Assembly (NCBI GenBank): GCA_033439265.1
Contig: JAVTVX010000013.1
Span: 6,660,501-6,724,500 of the forward strand
Origin: Dillenia suffruticosa
Lineage: Eukaryota; Streptophyta; Magnoliopsida; Dilleniales; Dilleniaceae
Direction of reading: 5' to 3'
DNA length: 64,000 nt
In this document: positions 50,543 to 62,056 of the stretch, piece after piece
Layout of the letters: each line of letters begins with the position of its first letter
Position numbering within the stretch: position 1 is the stretch's first letter
Made by a program: the position numbers and the translations under genes
The notes under the pieces: generated by a model
Database searches by the model: none
Seen by the model: only the letters and a program-made list of their open reading frames with translations
Told to the model about the DNA's origin: nothing

Positions 50543-50780
50543 TTTATGAAAAGCAATGTTAAACATAAATTAATTTAAAAAATAATTGTATATGAATAAC
50601 ATGTATGTAAATTTGGGATGTAAATTTGGGATGTATATACAAAGAATATATATTTATTAAGCATATTCTAAAAATAAGTAAACTATAATCAATTTTCTAG
50701 AAGTTACTTTCTAAAGCAATTTTCGAAAAATCAATTTTAGAAAACACTTTTTAAGAAATTATGTTCAATATTTCTATGAT
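50357..50780. mobile_element. Foldback MITE-like inverted repeat, ~424 bp
   Basis: The left arm begins attatagaaatgttgaa and continues gtgttttctaaaatcaattt. The right arm, reverse-complemented, reads atcatagaaatattgaa and gtgttttctaaaattgattt. Similarity extends about 70 bp inward. A (TA)n tract at 50509-50538 sits in the middle. No clear TSD was found and the superfamily is unassigned. Confidence 0.65.
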
Positions 50781-51172
50781 CAGAATACAAGCAACTTCTA
50801 GGAAATTGAATTCAAGAAGTACATTTATGTTATAATTGAAATAAAAATTATATTATTAATATTATTTTCAATTCTAAATGTAATATTAAGTGAAATAAGC
50901 TCTCATAATTAGATTCAGATTTTTTATCCAATAATTTTTTTGTAAAATGATTATAATTATTTTATGATAATTCAATGGATAAGATTTTATGAGCAGTGTA
51001 CTTATAATATCTGAAAACATCCGGGATCACGGTATCCGAGAAAATCATCGTACTATTACAACCCGCGAGATAACCGGACCGTGTATAAGTTTTTCATTTT
51101 TCTCGCTTGTTTAGTGTCCTCGTTCATTCCTCCGCTCTTTCAAACTTGTCTTTCATTTTCTCTCTCACTTCA

Positions 51173-51628
51173 ATGGCCAGCTGCTCCTTCAAGTTGAAGA
51201 TGCTTGGATTCAAGCAATTAATGCAGCGCTGCAAAAGCATGACGACAAGGCGGGCTTCGGACTCGGAATGCGGAACGACGCGGCGCGTACCCTCAGGATT
51301 CTTGGCGGTGTACGTGGGAGAAGAGCGCTGCCGGTTCGTGATCCCTACCCGGTTCCTGAACCTGCCCCTCTTCGTTTCTCTCCTCGATAAAGCTGAAGAG
51401 GAGTTCGGATTTCAGAGCAGCGGCGGCCTCGTGTTGCCATGCGAAGTTAACTTTTTCAAACTTCTGTTGGAATTTCTTGAGATGGATGAAGAGAGCTTTG
51501 GTGGGCTGCGTTTGGATGAGGTCTTGCAGATGTTCTCTGAAGCGGGTTTTGATTCTTGTAGGGAATCAAGCCTTGATAATGTAAATCTGTCTCATGGATA
51601 CACCACTCCTATCCTTGCAAAAAACTAG
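51173..51628 (+). CDS. SAUR-family (small auxin up RNA) protein
   Basis: A single intronless exon of 151 residues, as is usual for SAURs. The core holds VPSGFLAVYVGEERCRFVIP, FLNLPLFVSLLDKAEEEFGF and LVLPCEVNFFKLLLEFLEMD, the standard SAUR domain at about residues 41-110. The N-terminus is basic. SAURs are auxin-induced and many act by inhibiting PP2C.D phosphatases, promoting plasma-membrane H+-ATPase activity and cell expansion. I chose the Met at 51173 (MASCSFKLK) rather than 51107, because the upstream 22 residues look like translated leader and the shorter start resembles family N-termini. A TATA-like gtataag lies near 51083, a plausible distance upstream. The C-terminal tail after residue 115 is longer than in minimal SAURs. 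Confidence 0.92.
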   Translation: MASCSFKLKMLGFKQLMQRCKSMTTRRASDSECGTTRRVPSGFLAVYVGEERCRFVIPTRFLNLPLFVSLLDKAEEEFGFQSSGGLVLPCEVNFFKLLLEFLEMDEESFGGLRLDEVLQMFSEAGFDSCRESSLDNVNLSHGYTTPILAKN

Positions 51629-53645
51629 GGTTTTGCGTAGGGAGGTGTTTGTAAAGATGGGGTTGAGGGGTCATGAATCCTATTTTCTCTTTCTGTGCAT
51701 CCCTGGATACCAATCCTATAGGACGGCTTGATTGGTTGGTTTATCTTCTTTGTCCTTCTTTCCTTTCGATTTTAGGGGTTTGGAAAGATGTGATCATGTA
51801 TCAATGACCATTATGCAGATAAATAAACCTTTCAGAGGTATTATGTGAAATATTTCTTGCTTACTCTTTTTTTTTTTTTTTAATTTATTTTAATTTTATG
51901 TGGTATAACAGAAAAAAATTTGTTTTGTAGGCTTTCTTTCATTTTATTAGCTTATGAATAGTGTGAGCCAAAGTGATACAAATTAGGGTTAAAGATGAAT
52001 AGAGCTGCTAGCCTCTGCCGGGGAGCCCTAGCATTTTCCCCATTAACTCTTGCTCATTTTAGTATTTTGAATTTTAATTACAATTTTTCTTTTATGGTGA
52101 AACATAATATTAAATCACAAAATGATTTGAATCCAAATATGTCAAAAAATAAAATCAATCAATAATGCAATTTCATTTATTCAAGTTTTTCTGAAAAAAA
52201 AAAAAACATTTGAATAGTATGAATGACAAATTGTTTAAAAGGTTTATTGCTTATGGTTTACAAGTTTTTACAAATTTTCTAGCCAATCTTGAATCTTTAT
52301 CTTACAGTCATTTTTTTTTTCTTTTTTCTTTGGATGCTAATCGAGAGATGTCTCCCTACCAAGTACCTATGTAGGTCAAAGATTCGAAAACTCCCATCGA
52401 AATCAAAATGGGCTTAACCCTTATTTTGTGTTCACATCCATTTCCCTCTTCTTCTTGATTCAAATCATTTAATGTAATCTCCAATGCAAATCTCTTGAAT
52501 TAAATATTCTACCCTTAGCATTCTTGTAATTTTAAAGAAGTCCAAATTCAAATGGGAAAGGAATCATATATTAGAATCATCATATGAAAAATCTCAATCC
52601 ACATATGAAGTTAATAAAATTACCTTATAAAAAGGAAAAAAAAACTAAATCTCCAAATTGAAAAGACAAACCGTTTTACTTTAGCAAAAAATTAAAATAA
52701 TTATTATTACGCAATTGGAAAAGACCAAGTGTTGGATTGGCAAGGTTAAATTACATATTTAGTCTTAAATTATGGATTATTATTTAATCTTAAAAATATC
52801 TAACAAAAAGTTCTAAACCTTTAAAAAAACATCTCAAACCAATCCTAGAAGGGTTGACATTATCCAAACTCCACTATCTATTGATCGTAAGCTAACATAC
52901 CAATCTGTTATCTTATATACTCCACTACCCCATCTTTTTAATCATAAACATCCCCCTCAACACAAACAGCTAGTTTTTTAGCAATGAGAGGAAGGGTGAA
53001 GTACACTGATGGATAATTAGTTTAATGAAATATAGTGTTAGATTTTTTAATCAAGTTTTTGAATTCGACTCATAAATTAGGTATAAAAAAAACTACATTA
53101 GGTCCCTAAGGGAATATACCAGTGATATAAACCCCAATCCCCCAACTTGATAATCTCAAATTCAAATCTTTATACAACCACAAAAAAAAAGAAAAAACTA
53201 TGTTGGAAGGGTAGCCCCCTTAAATGAGCTATTGTAAGTTCTGAACCGAATTAATCATAACATGATTCTGGATAACGGTTAGTATAGTACTGAAAAAAAA
53301 GGAAAGATGAAGTGCTTTGGTGAGCTTTTAGCATATTTTGTCTGTTGGGTCATAGGCCCATATCACGTATTAATAGACTCTCAGACCATATAACATCATT
53401 TGCTCCCTATTTCTTGTGTTGTTTTGAAGGAATGACATAAAAAATAAGCCTCAGAGTTGTTATTTGAAAGACAGAAGGGGTGTTAATGAAGATAATTTCT
53501 AAATAAATGATCCCGAAATAAATGGTTCGTGAAAAGTTAGAAAGTTTGAATTCTTCATTCATTGCGCATGTCTTTTATTGAAGCGTTTTGATTGCCAACA
53601 AATGTAAAAGTTATGCCTTCATGATTATAAATAGACGGGGAAGCT
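51629..53645. other. SAUR 3' flank and spacer
   Basis: An aataaa signal lies near 51822, suggesting where the SAUR transcript ends. The rest is AT-rich with poly-A and poly-T runs; I see no further gene. Confidence 0.45.
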
Positions 53646-53648
53646 TCA

Positions 53649-54591
53649 CACCACTAGAAAACGGATTTTCAGCGATGAAAAAATTCGTCACTAAGAATGA
53701 TCCCGTTAAATATCAGCGACGGATTTTTTTTATCGTAAATATTAGCGACGGAAAAAATCTATCGTTGATATTAACGACGGAACAAAATCCGTCGTTAAAA
53801 AAATATTAAAAAAAAAAAAAAAAATCAACAACGGATCCCGAACCGGCAACCCGACTTGTCGGCCTCCTGTCTCCTTCAAACCTAGCATAAGTGTGAGCAA
53901 CACAACCACCAACAAGTCATGATATGTATATTGTCATATTACCTTTTTTTTAACTTATTATCTTTATCACATATTTTTTAATAATAATAAAATAATATAA
54001 AATTATAATTTTTTAATAAAAATAAAATAATATTAAATTATAATTTATTATAAAATAATAAAATAATTTTATTTAGCTTAAAATAAAATAATAAAAAATT
54101 TAAAATAATAAAATAATATTATCCTTCTACAAAATAAAATAAAAATAAAAATAATTATATTAAATAAAAATTAAAAAATTTAATTTTTAAAATTTAATTT
54201 TTTAAAATTTTTTAAATTTTAAAAATTTTAAAAAATTAAAAATTAAAAAAAATATCCATCGCTAATTTTTCTGTCAGTAATCTATCACTAACTTTTTCGT
54301 CGGTAAAATTTTCGTCAGTAATTCGTCGTTGATAGATTTACAAAAAATTAAAATTTTAAAAATCCGTCGGTAAAATTTCCAATAGTAATCCATTGGTAAA
54401 ATTTTCGTCGGTAATCCGTCGCTGATAGATTTACAAAAAATTAAAAAAACTTGAAATTAAAAAATAAAAAACTTATACAAAATCCGTTGGTAAAATTTTC
54501 GTGGGTAATTCGTCCCAATTCGGTAGCTATTACTGACGGAAAAAAATTCATTGATAATTTTCTGTCGCTGAAAATCCATTTTCTAGTAGTG
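53649..54591. mobile_element. Non-autonomous CACTA (CMC/EnSpm) DNA transposon, 943 bp
   Basis: The left end caccactagaaaacgg and the right end (reverse complement) cactactagaaaatgg form the TIR and continue with gattttcagcga on both sides. The right end carries the canonical CACTA; the left has one change. A 3-bp TSD, tca, is at 53646-53648 and 54592-54594. Subterminal motifs of the form ccgtcggtaaaattttcgt and cgtcgctgatagattta recur in both halves, as expected for transposase-binding repeats of this superfamily. The centre is AT-rich filler without transposase coding. Confidence 0.85.
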
Positions 54592-54594
54592 TCA

Positions 54595-55340
54595 GTACCG
54601 CGACAAAATGATTTGAGATTGATTTCTTGAGATTCTGTCGCTGAGTGTTAGTATACCTTAGAGATAATTTGAATATGGGTTCTAAACCCTAAAACTTAGT
54701 ATGTTAAGAGGCTTCTGCCAATATAAGGTTCATCAAGAATGGAGTTGTCGATACGATGTGCTCATGCTGTTCAGGATTTCGATGCTATGATTGGATCTAT
54801 TGAGATTTCTCAATGATGTTGCCTGGGTGGGTATAGAGAGTTCTTAACTCAAATATGAGAGATTTTTGTTTATAATGGAAGCCCTCTTCTCAAGGTCAGA
54901 CTCATCGTCCAGATCCAGTGTGCGATGGGTGGTTAAGGATCATTTCTTAGCTTTTTTTGGGTCAGGCGATAAGAGAAGTGGGGAAGCGACGGGGATTGGG
55001 TAATGAAGAGGGTTTGAAACTTGATATATCTTTTTTGTTTCTTTTTGTTTAAGTCCTACATTCTACGAAATTCTTCCAAGCTTCTCTTGTAAAATTTTTA
55101 TAATTTTTTTCGATTGTATGATGTATTTTTTGCACTGTACGGGGTCTTGTACTTCTTGTTTTGTTTGCATATGTTCTGTCTTCTAATAGTACTGATAAGT
55201 GAATCTCTTTCTTTCTTTGAAATTGCGTTGCATGTCCATCTTGTACTTGTGATGTAAAACATAATAATATTTCTCGACACATTTAGATCATTTAACTAAT
55301 CTCTTCGTTTGCTAACTTGTTACAAAATTTTAATCATAAT
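54595..55340. other. Unassigned sequence between CACTA element and tandem array
   Basis: No gene recognised. It might include the far end of the - strand gypsy element, but I cannot identify an LTR. Confidence 0.35.
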
Positions 55341-55344
55341 CCCT

Positions 55345-55775
55345 AGCTGTGCTTGCCCATCAAGGAGTTGCATCCCTTACTGATGACACGGACGTTCGGT
55401 ATGACATTTGAGAGAGGGATCCAACGAGAGAATGGGCTATGTCTGCAGGTCAGCGAGATATATCCCTTATTGATAACATGCTATGTTCGGTAGGACGTTG
55501 AAGAGAGGGATCCAATGAGAGAGTGGGTTGTATCTATTTATCTGGGAAATATATCCATTCTTGAGGACACGCTACGTTCGGTAGGACATTCGAGAGAGGG
55601 ATCTAATGAGTGAATGAGACATATCTACCAATCGGGGAGATATGTCTCTTATTAATAATATACGTCATTTGGTAGGACATTCAAGAAAGGGATCCAACTA
55701 GTGAATGAACCATATCTATCCATCAGAGAGATACATCTCTCATTGATTACACGCTACGTATGGTGCAGATATAAT
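55345..55775. repeat. 91-bp tandem repeat, about 4.5 units
   Basis: The landmark ttcggtaggac recurs near 55395, 55486, 55577, 55668 and, decayed, 55760, giving a period of 91 (90-92). Each unit carries gagagagggatccaa and an agatatatcycttattga block. It lies on the 3' side of the - strand gypsy integrase. Tandem arrays between pol and the 3' LTR are known from Tat/Ogre-type elements, so it is probably part of that element. Confidence 0.85.
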
Positions 55776-55879
55776 AGGAGATCAATCGGTGGATGGATTA
55801 AAAGACCACAATGGTTTTACCTGACTGTTTGGTTGGAATTAGATGTCATGAGGAAGAGACGATCATTACTGATAATAGA

Positions 55880-56670
55880 TGCGCAAGTTCTCAGAATTCT
55901 AAATCCTAGACACGATCGAGCCATCAAGACGATTGAGACGATATGTTCCTGGTCAAACTTCTGAATGTACTTAATAAGGCCTTTCCCAATTGAATGCTAC
56001 TTTCCACCTGGTTGAGGCTGTCTAGTGGTCTTTACTTTTCTTTACACCAGATCACTGGACTTAAAACATTATAGCCCTGACTTGCCTGTTGTAGTATCAT
56101 GCCATCTGTTGTTGATAAGCTATCATTCAAACAAACATGATTTCTTATAGCTCAGGAAACAAGTCTAGTTGTTCATCCAATGCTGACTCGTTTTGCTCAG
56201 GTTCGTATTGATTCACTTAGAGCGAGTGGATACAGATTTCCACTGATATTAATGCTTTATGGCCATAAGTCAGGCTGAACGATATCTCTCCCATCACCCT
56301 TCAAGGTATTGTCCTATAGGCACAAAAAATACTATAGAGCTACTCTACCTAATAGCTTTTGATTTCATCTACTATGACTTTCAATCTTTGTAGTATTGTT
56401 CGGTTTATCATTTTGGCGAGGCCATTAGTATGGCGAGGCCACTAGTATAAGGGTATGCGATGGAGGTGAAGTGGAATTGAATTTCCAATCTATTGCAGAA
56501 GTCTTGAAAACTTTTTATTGTCGAACTATTTGTCGTTGTTAATGATAAGGACATGGAGCACACCAAACCTGGTGATAATGAACGTCCACACAGAGTTCTG
56601 CATCTTACCGGTGGTAATTTAGGCCAATGATTCGGTTTCTATCCACTTTGTGGGATAATCGATGGCCATT
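55880..56670 (-). pseudogene. Ty3/gypsy integrase, C-terminal half (decayed)
   Basis: On the - strand, shifted frames from 56670 downwards read AIDYPTKWIETESLA, TTGKMQNSVWTFIITRFGV, QFDNKKFQDFCNRL and, near 56050, a GDLV-type integrase tail. This is the standard integrase core order. The N-terminal half resumes beyond a 1.47-kb insertion. Confidence 0.65.
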
Positions 56671-56675
56671 ATGAT

Positions 56676-58146
56676 GTAACTCTTCACAAAGCCATACACA
56701 ATGCTCGAGACTACGCGAGGAGATTGGCTACAAGGCGCTTACAAGAAGAAAACATGGAGATTTACATAGACAAATGTGTCCAACCTCATAACAAGCCAAA
56801 GAGTGTCAATGAAGAGATACCATCATGGACCGAGGATAAGCAATCACCTAAGGTACTGCATAACATTACTCAAACCCGCCCAAGCAAAGACAAACAGTGC
56901 TCAAACAATAACACATGGCACCCGAGCACTCCCATGCCAAAGGACACGATCCTTTACCCAAAGATCGCAACTTTTCATACAATATAAAGCAACCCTTAAG
57001 CAAATATCTCTAAGGAAGAGGCGGAGGCTATTGACATGAAAAGGAGCAAGCAAGAAGGAACCCACTTGAAAGGACACCATGTCAAAAGGCACTACTGCAT
57101 GAGCAACCCGTACATAAGTATGCACCATTACACGAGTAGCTTGTACATGAGCATGCACCAAGCACAAGCAAAATAATGCCACTGCACGAGAAGACACCAA
57201 GCAACCCATGCCAAGAGATACCATTGCATGAAGAGGTGCAAGCAATGATGCACCAACATGAACCTTGGCCTAATGAAGACAATGCAATGCACCATAATGG
57301 CATAGCACACCATGAGCAAGCACCTTAGACCAAGGAGTCATGCACCAATGTACGAGCAAGTGAAGAGACATAAAGAGGAGAAACATTGCTAGGCGAACCA
57401 GGGCCATTGCGTAGAGAAATAGAGATATGACTTGATATAGGTCCAGTAGTGCGTGAGCTAGCGTGTACTGGCGCATGACTAGCGTGCGCCGGCACGCACA
57501 GGTAGTGCCCATGTAGCCAAATGGGCACAAGCAGTCCCAAGCAATAACTATTTTTATGAAATAATTTTTTTAATTTTTTTAAAACTTTTATTAGTGTAAT
57601 AAAAGTAATTATAACTTTCAAGTAATTATTATGTTTTAGGAGACTTTTGGAGTGAAAAGACTTGTGTAATGAGAACCTTTGCATTTTCAGCTCTTATTTA
57701 TAAATAGGCCAGTCCTCTCCCATTTGTAACAAGCAAATTTCATAATACAAATTTAGAGTTTCTTCTTCTCCAGCGTGAGAGTATTTATCCTAGGGTTTAA
57801 AGGTACTAAAAACTCCTTAGGTTACATCATCATCGCATGATAAGGTTCTTGCTCTTGACAACACCCATCAAAGCAAGTTCAATCCTTTTTCATATTCTCC
57901 TTTCTCATTTATATTCTATCCTCCTACTTCTCTTGCAAGCCAACCTTATGCATAGGGCATTTCGGTACCGTGCATAAGGAAGAACTCCACCCTTCCACCA
58001 TAACCTCCCCAACCAAACACTCATCCACACAAGATCTAAGGCAATTCGGCCATCCTTGTGCTAGGGTCAAAGATTACAGCATACTTCACCCTTTTCATTG
58101 AGAGAAAATCAAATGTTGCATGCCAAGCATCAAGGGAACACAACAC
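56676..58146 (+). mobile_element. 1.47-kb insertion (probable solo LTR) in the gypsy integrase
   Basis: Five-base copies of atgat flank it (56671-56675 and 58147-58151), and leaving it out brings the two integrase halves back into the same frame. Inside, the + strand has ttatttataaatagg near 57698, a promoter-like TATA, and repetitive caagca/atgcacca phrases, which fit an LTR. The strict ends would be GT...AC rather than TG...CA. TG and CA are present only if the ends overlap the flanking repeat, so the class is uncertain. Confidence 0.55.
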
Positions 58147-58151
58147 ATGAT

Positions 58152-60422
58152 CAAGAACTTCCATTGCCCATTAGCTAGTGGGAATTGCCCAATGATGTTT
58201 ATCCCCTTATTGTGCAAACAACCATGGGCTTACTATTGGGTTAAGCTCGGTAGAGGACCGGTAAGATATCGATAAGACGCATTGACACTTATCATACATT
58301 TTGATGTAATCGTTTACGTCAGCCTTCATGGTGGGCCAGTAGTATCTTTGCCAACGAGCTTTGTTTGCTAGGTTTCGGACGCCTAAGTGATTGCCACATA
58401 TTCTCCTATGAATTTCTCTGAGCACGTACTTCCCCTACTTGGGTATCAAGCATTTCAGATACGGATGAGTGTAAGACTTCTTAACCTGCTTGACAACCAA
58501 TTGGCTATCGCTGAATACCCATACATTTTGGCCCCCAGCGATGCTACTATCTACAATCTGGTTAGAAGGATTTCGTACTTAGCCTTATTGTTTGTGGCCC
58601 GAAAGTCAAAATGGAAGGCATACTCGGTTTTGAAATTCTCCAATCCCATGAGAATGAGTCCAACTCTGCTTCTCAATGAATTTGATGATCCATGTACATG
58701 AACAGTCCATTCGGATAACGAGCATTCTTCTCGGTCATTGGTTAGAGTCGACTCGATGAGCGGTGAGAGTATATATTCGAGAATGAAGTTAGCGAGGAAT
58801 TGACTTTTAATTGTTGGTCTTGATTGGTACTTAATATCAAACTCGCCTAACTCCAAGCTCCATTTAACGAGTTGGCCTGAAGTATCTTTTTTCTGTAAGA
58901 TCTACTTCAAAGACTGATTGATCAATACCACAATGGTATAAGCTTAGAAATAGGACCAAAGGTGTCAGATGGTTATGACCAGGGTGAATGCCGCCTTCTC
59001 GATGAGTCAATAATTGATTATAGACTCTTGAAATATGCAATTGATATAATATACCAAACTTTGTATGGTGGACTCTTGCCTCACAAGGATAGAGCAAAGT
59101 GCTCAGTCAAAGATGGAGGATATGTCGAGAAAAAAGTGGAGACGATATGAGATATTTTTTGAGTCATTTGAATACTGCCTAGCATTCCGATGTTCACGTG
59201 AACTCCTAGAACTTCTTCATAGTATCGTAGAATGGCTTATAATTATCCCATTCTTTTGACATAAGCTAATTTAGAATTGCAATCCTACCCGTGGAGCGTT
59301 GCATCTCTTTCACTGTCTTTGGTGGTACCATGTCCAGTATGGTTTGCATTTTCTCCGGATTCGTTTCAATCCCCCTGTTGGTAATTAGGAAACCTATAAA
59401 CATCCTAGAAGTGATTTCGAATGTGCATTTAACTAGATTCAGTCTTATGTTATAACACTCTAATGTCTGGAATGTTTCCTCCAATTTGAAAAGTGATTTT
59501 CGGTCTCAGTACTTTTGACTAGCATGTCATCGATATAGACCTCTATATTTCTGCCAAGCTACTCACTAAAAACTTTGTTGACCAATAGTTGAAAGGTTGT
59601 ACCCACATTTTTGAACCTGAATGACATCACCTTATAACAGTAAGTGCCGAACTCTATGATAAAATTGGTTTTTTCCTCATTTTTGGGGGTCATACATATC
59701 TAGTTATAGCTAGAGTATGCATCCATGAAACTTAAAATCTGATGACCCGATGAGTTATCTATCAATTTGTCGGTATTAAGGAGCGGATAGCTGTCCTTCG
59801 AGTATGTTTTGTTAATGTCAATGAAGTCTACACACATCTTCCACTTGTTTTTGGTCTTTTTCACTATAACTAAGTTGACCAACCATTCTAAATAGTCCAC
59901 CTCATAAATGAATCCTACCGTTAAGAGTTTCTAAACTTTTTCTTGTATTACGCGCTAATGTTATGCCACAAATACCCTTTTCTTTCGTTTAATTGGTTTA
60001 CGACTAGTGTTTACAGTTAATTTATGGACTACGACCAACGAGTGAAACATGGCATATCCTCCAGACCAGAGTGTCGTGAAAGAGAATACACGATTGCGTT
60101 TCGGAGGGGTGCCGGTAGGTGAGTGCCAACTTGAACCGTTTGGCTAGGTATATTTGTAACGAAAACTTTGAGTACTTCCTTCCCAGGCTGAGTTTGGATT
60201 GGTGCTGAGTGGTGTCTCAAAGCTCGAGCATATCTATCGAAAAGACTTCTTTTCCTTCTTCAACATTGGGAGAAATTGGTTGATCAACGTCACATGGAGT
60301 GTTGCCACACCCAAAAGTGTTTTGAATTTAATTTTCATATATTTAGTACTCAGTAACACTTCAAGACCGTTCAAACTAGGACGATCTAAGATTGTGTTAT
60401 AGGGAGAAGCGAGTTTTACCAC
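58152..60422 (-). pseudogene. Ty3/gypsy polyprotein remnant: protease end, RT, RNase H, integrase N-terminus
   Basis: In - strand order: YNTILDRPSLNGLEVLLSTK (60400s), a linker seen in Tat-type elements; RT blocks MCVDFIDINKTYSKDSYPLL and LSFMDAYSSYN (59850-59710); CTFEITSRMFIGFLITNRGIE (59430); an RNase H part with MELGEFDIKYQSRPTIKSQF (58856); and the integrase zinc finger IHRRICGNHLGVRNLANKA with YYWPTMKADV and CQCVL (58420-58270). Stops and shifts are scattered throughout, so it is inactive. Similarity points to the Tat side of Ty3/gypsy, by inference. I could not find the LTRs. Confidence 0.82.
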
Positions 60423-61846
60423 ATGGAAAGAGTGATCCTAGTGGTAGCATGGTGAGTGGGTATCCCTAAGGTTATGACGAGCGAGATGATACCTTCAGGG
60501 TGTATATATTCATCCACAAACCCTTAGCTCAAAAGCCGAGTTTGCTAAGCATGTACATAATTTGCTAGCGCTTTGTATCAGAATCCTTGGCATGCAAAAC
60601 ATGAAAACTGATCAGGCATTGTGGGGGCGGCAGATTTTGTAATCTTTGCAATACCTGGAACAAGGGGGACAGAAGAAGAAATAAGCGAGCCCACCAATAA
60701 ATTATGTATAGTGTAAGGTTCTCTAATATCTAGCATGGGGATGATCTTTTATTTTGTAGAGCAAAATGTTGGAGGAAACTGAGAGGTATATGGTTGAGAG
60801 GTATGGTTAAGTGTTGGTGTGCAAAATAGACTTACGGTCTTTTAAGATCACAAACACACAGATTATGTTTCATTTGAGATTGACTGCGCCCTGCATTGTT
60901 ATCTTGTTTGGCTCCTTGGTTTTTGGGACGCAGTGAGGGGGTTTGGGAGGTTGGATTTTTCTTTAAATAATAATTAATTTTTTCTTGCAAAATGCTTTTT
61001 AACCCAAAAAAAAAAAAGAAATTTACTTAAAAAAATGTTATAAATAGAATAGAAAAGAATTAGGCAGAGCTAAATAAAAGTTTTCCAAACAGGGCTCTGG
61101 TCCATTTCACATTTTGTTTTCAGACATTCTTGGCCAGAACTATAATGGGATGGAATCAAACACAATTGTGCAATCACATAGCAGGTTTTGAACTTTTTAG
61201 AAGTAGGGTTTGTGAAGTTCCCCAAGTTCTCCAAGCCCAACCCCCCAAAAAAAATAAATAAATGAATAAAATAAAAATAAAAATCTGATACTTGCATGGG
61301 TCGAGTGGTCAGCACGACCAGGAATGGGGCAGTTACTTTGAGGATAGGTTCCTTCTTTTGATTGAATCTCTCAAAATAATGACTGTTGGGGTGCCTTTTT
61401 TCTGCACTTGGAGGCAACAGAGAAGATGATTCTGAGGTGCACACGGGTCCGGAGGGTCTTTGATTCATGGTCAAAATCCCTTGAACTTTCAAATTACTCA
61501 AGCCCCCAAGAAACTTTCGTATCATTAAAATAATTTTAAAATTTTAAAAATAATTTTAGTTAATTGCAATAAATAATAAATAGTAATTAACCAAATATAG
61601 CGTATTGAAAAATCTTAATTATGCCCAAATATAGCATATTTATTTAATGAATTATTAGAAATTTTGGTGAGTGAAAAATGATATGTAAAAGTAAAAATAG
61701 AATAAAATATAAAAATATAATAGAGAGGAGACGTGTATAAAAATACGAGCATGGTGTGAGTTATCAACGGAATTCAACGCAAATTGTGGTGCTGGCGCGG
61801 GCCTCTCTACGGGCACTCACTGGCCTTTCTGGAGACTTCTAGTTCT

Positions 61847-61850
<4 letters not shown>
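60423..61850. other. Gypsy upstream remnant and intergenic spacer
   Basis: The first 300-500 bp may be decayed gypsy sequence upstream of the protease. The rest is AT-rich spacer leading to the promoter of the last gene. A 151-residue - strand frame (61070-61525) shows no recognised motif and is probably chance. Confidence 0.4.
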
Positions 61851-61851
<1 letters not shown>

Positions 61852-61883
<32 letters not shown>

Positions 61884-61909
61884 TCTCTCTCTCTCTCTCT
61901 CTCTCTCTC
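61852..61909. repeat. GA/CT hairpin upstream of the last gene
   Basis: A (GA)n arm of about 27-29 bp is followed by aagttt and a (CT)n arm of about 27 bp. The centre gaa-gt-ttc makes the whole a near-perfect palindrome with a 2-nt loop. It lies about 150-200 bp upstream of the ATG at 62057, so it is in the 5' leader or core promoter. Confidence 0.9.
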
Positions 61910-62056
61910 CGTCTCCCCCCCCCAATCGTTGTGTCTTCTCCCTTCTACTCTTCCCCATAACCCAACTGCTCTCCCGCGGATTCCCTATCATCATTTTGAT
62001 ATTTTTTACCTGAAATAGTTGAGAGACTGTGTAATTGTTCTAGGGTTTTTGAGAGG

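Noticed and set aside
51107-51172. Upstream in-frame Met for the SAUR gene
   Set aside because: The extra 22 residues are hydrophobic and unlike SAUR N-termini, and the TATA-like motif would lie only about 20 bp from this codon.
61070-61525. 151-residue - strand open frame
   Set aside because: It lies in the promoter-side spacer of the last gene and contains an unlikely Phe/Ile-rich patch from AT-rich DNA; no family resemblance.
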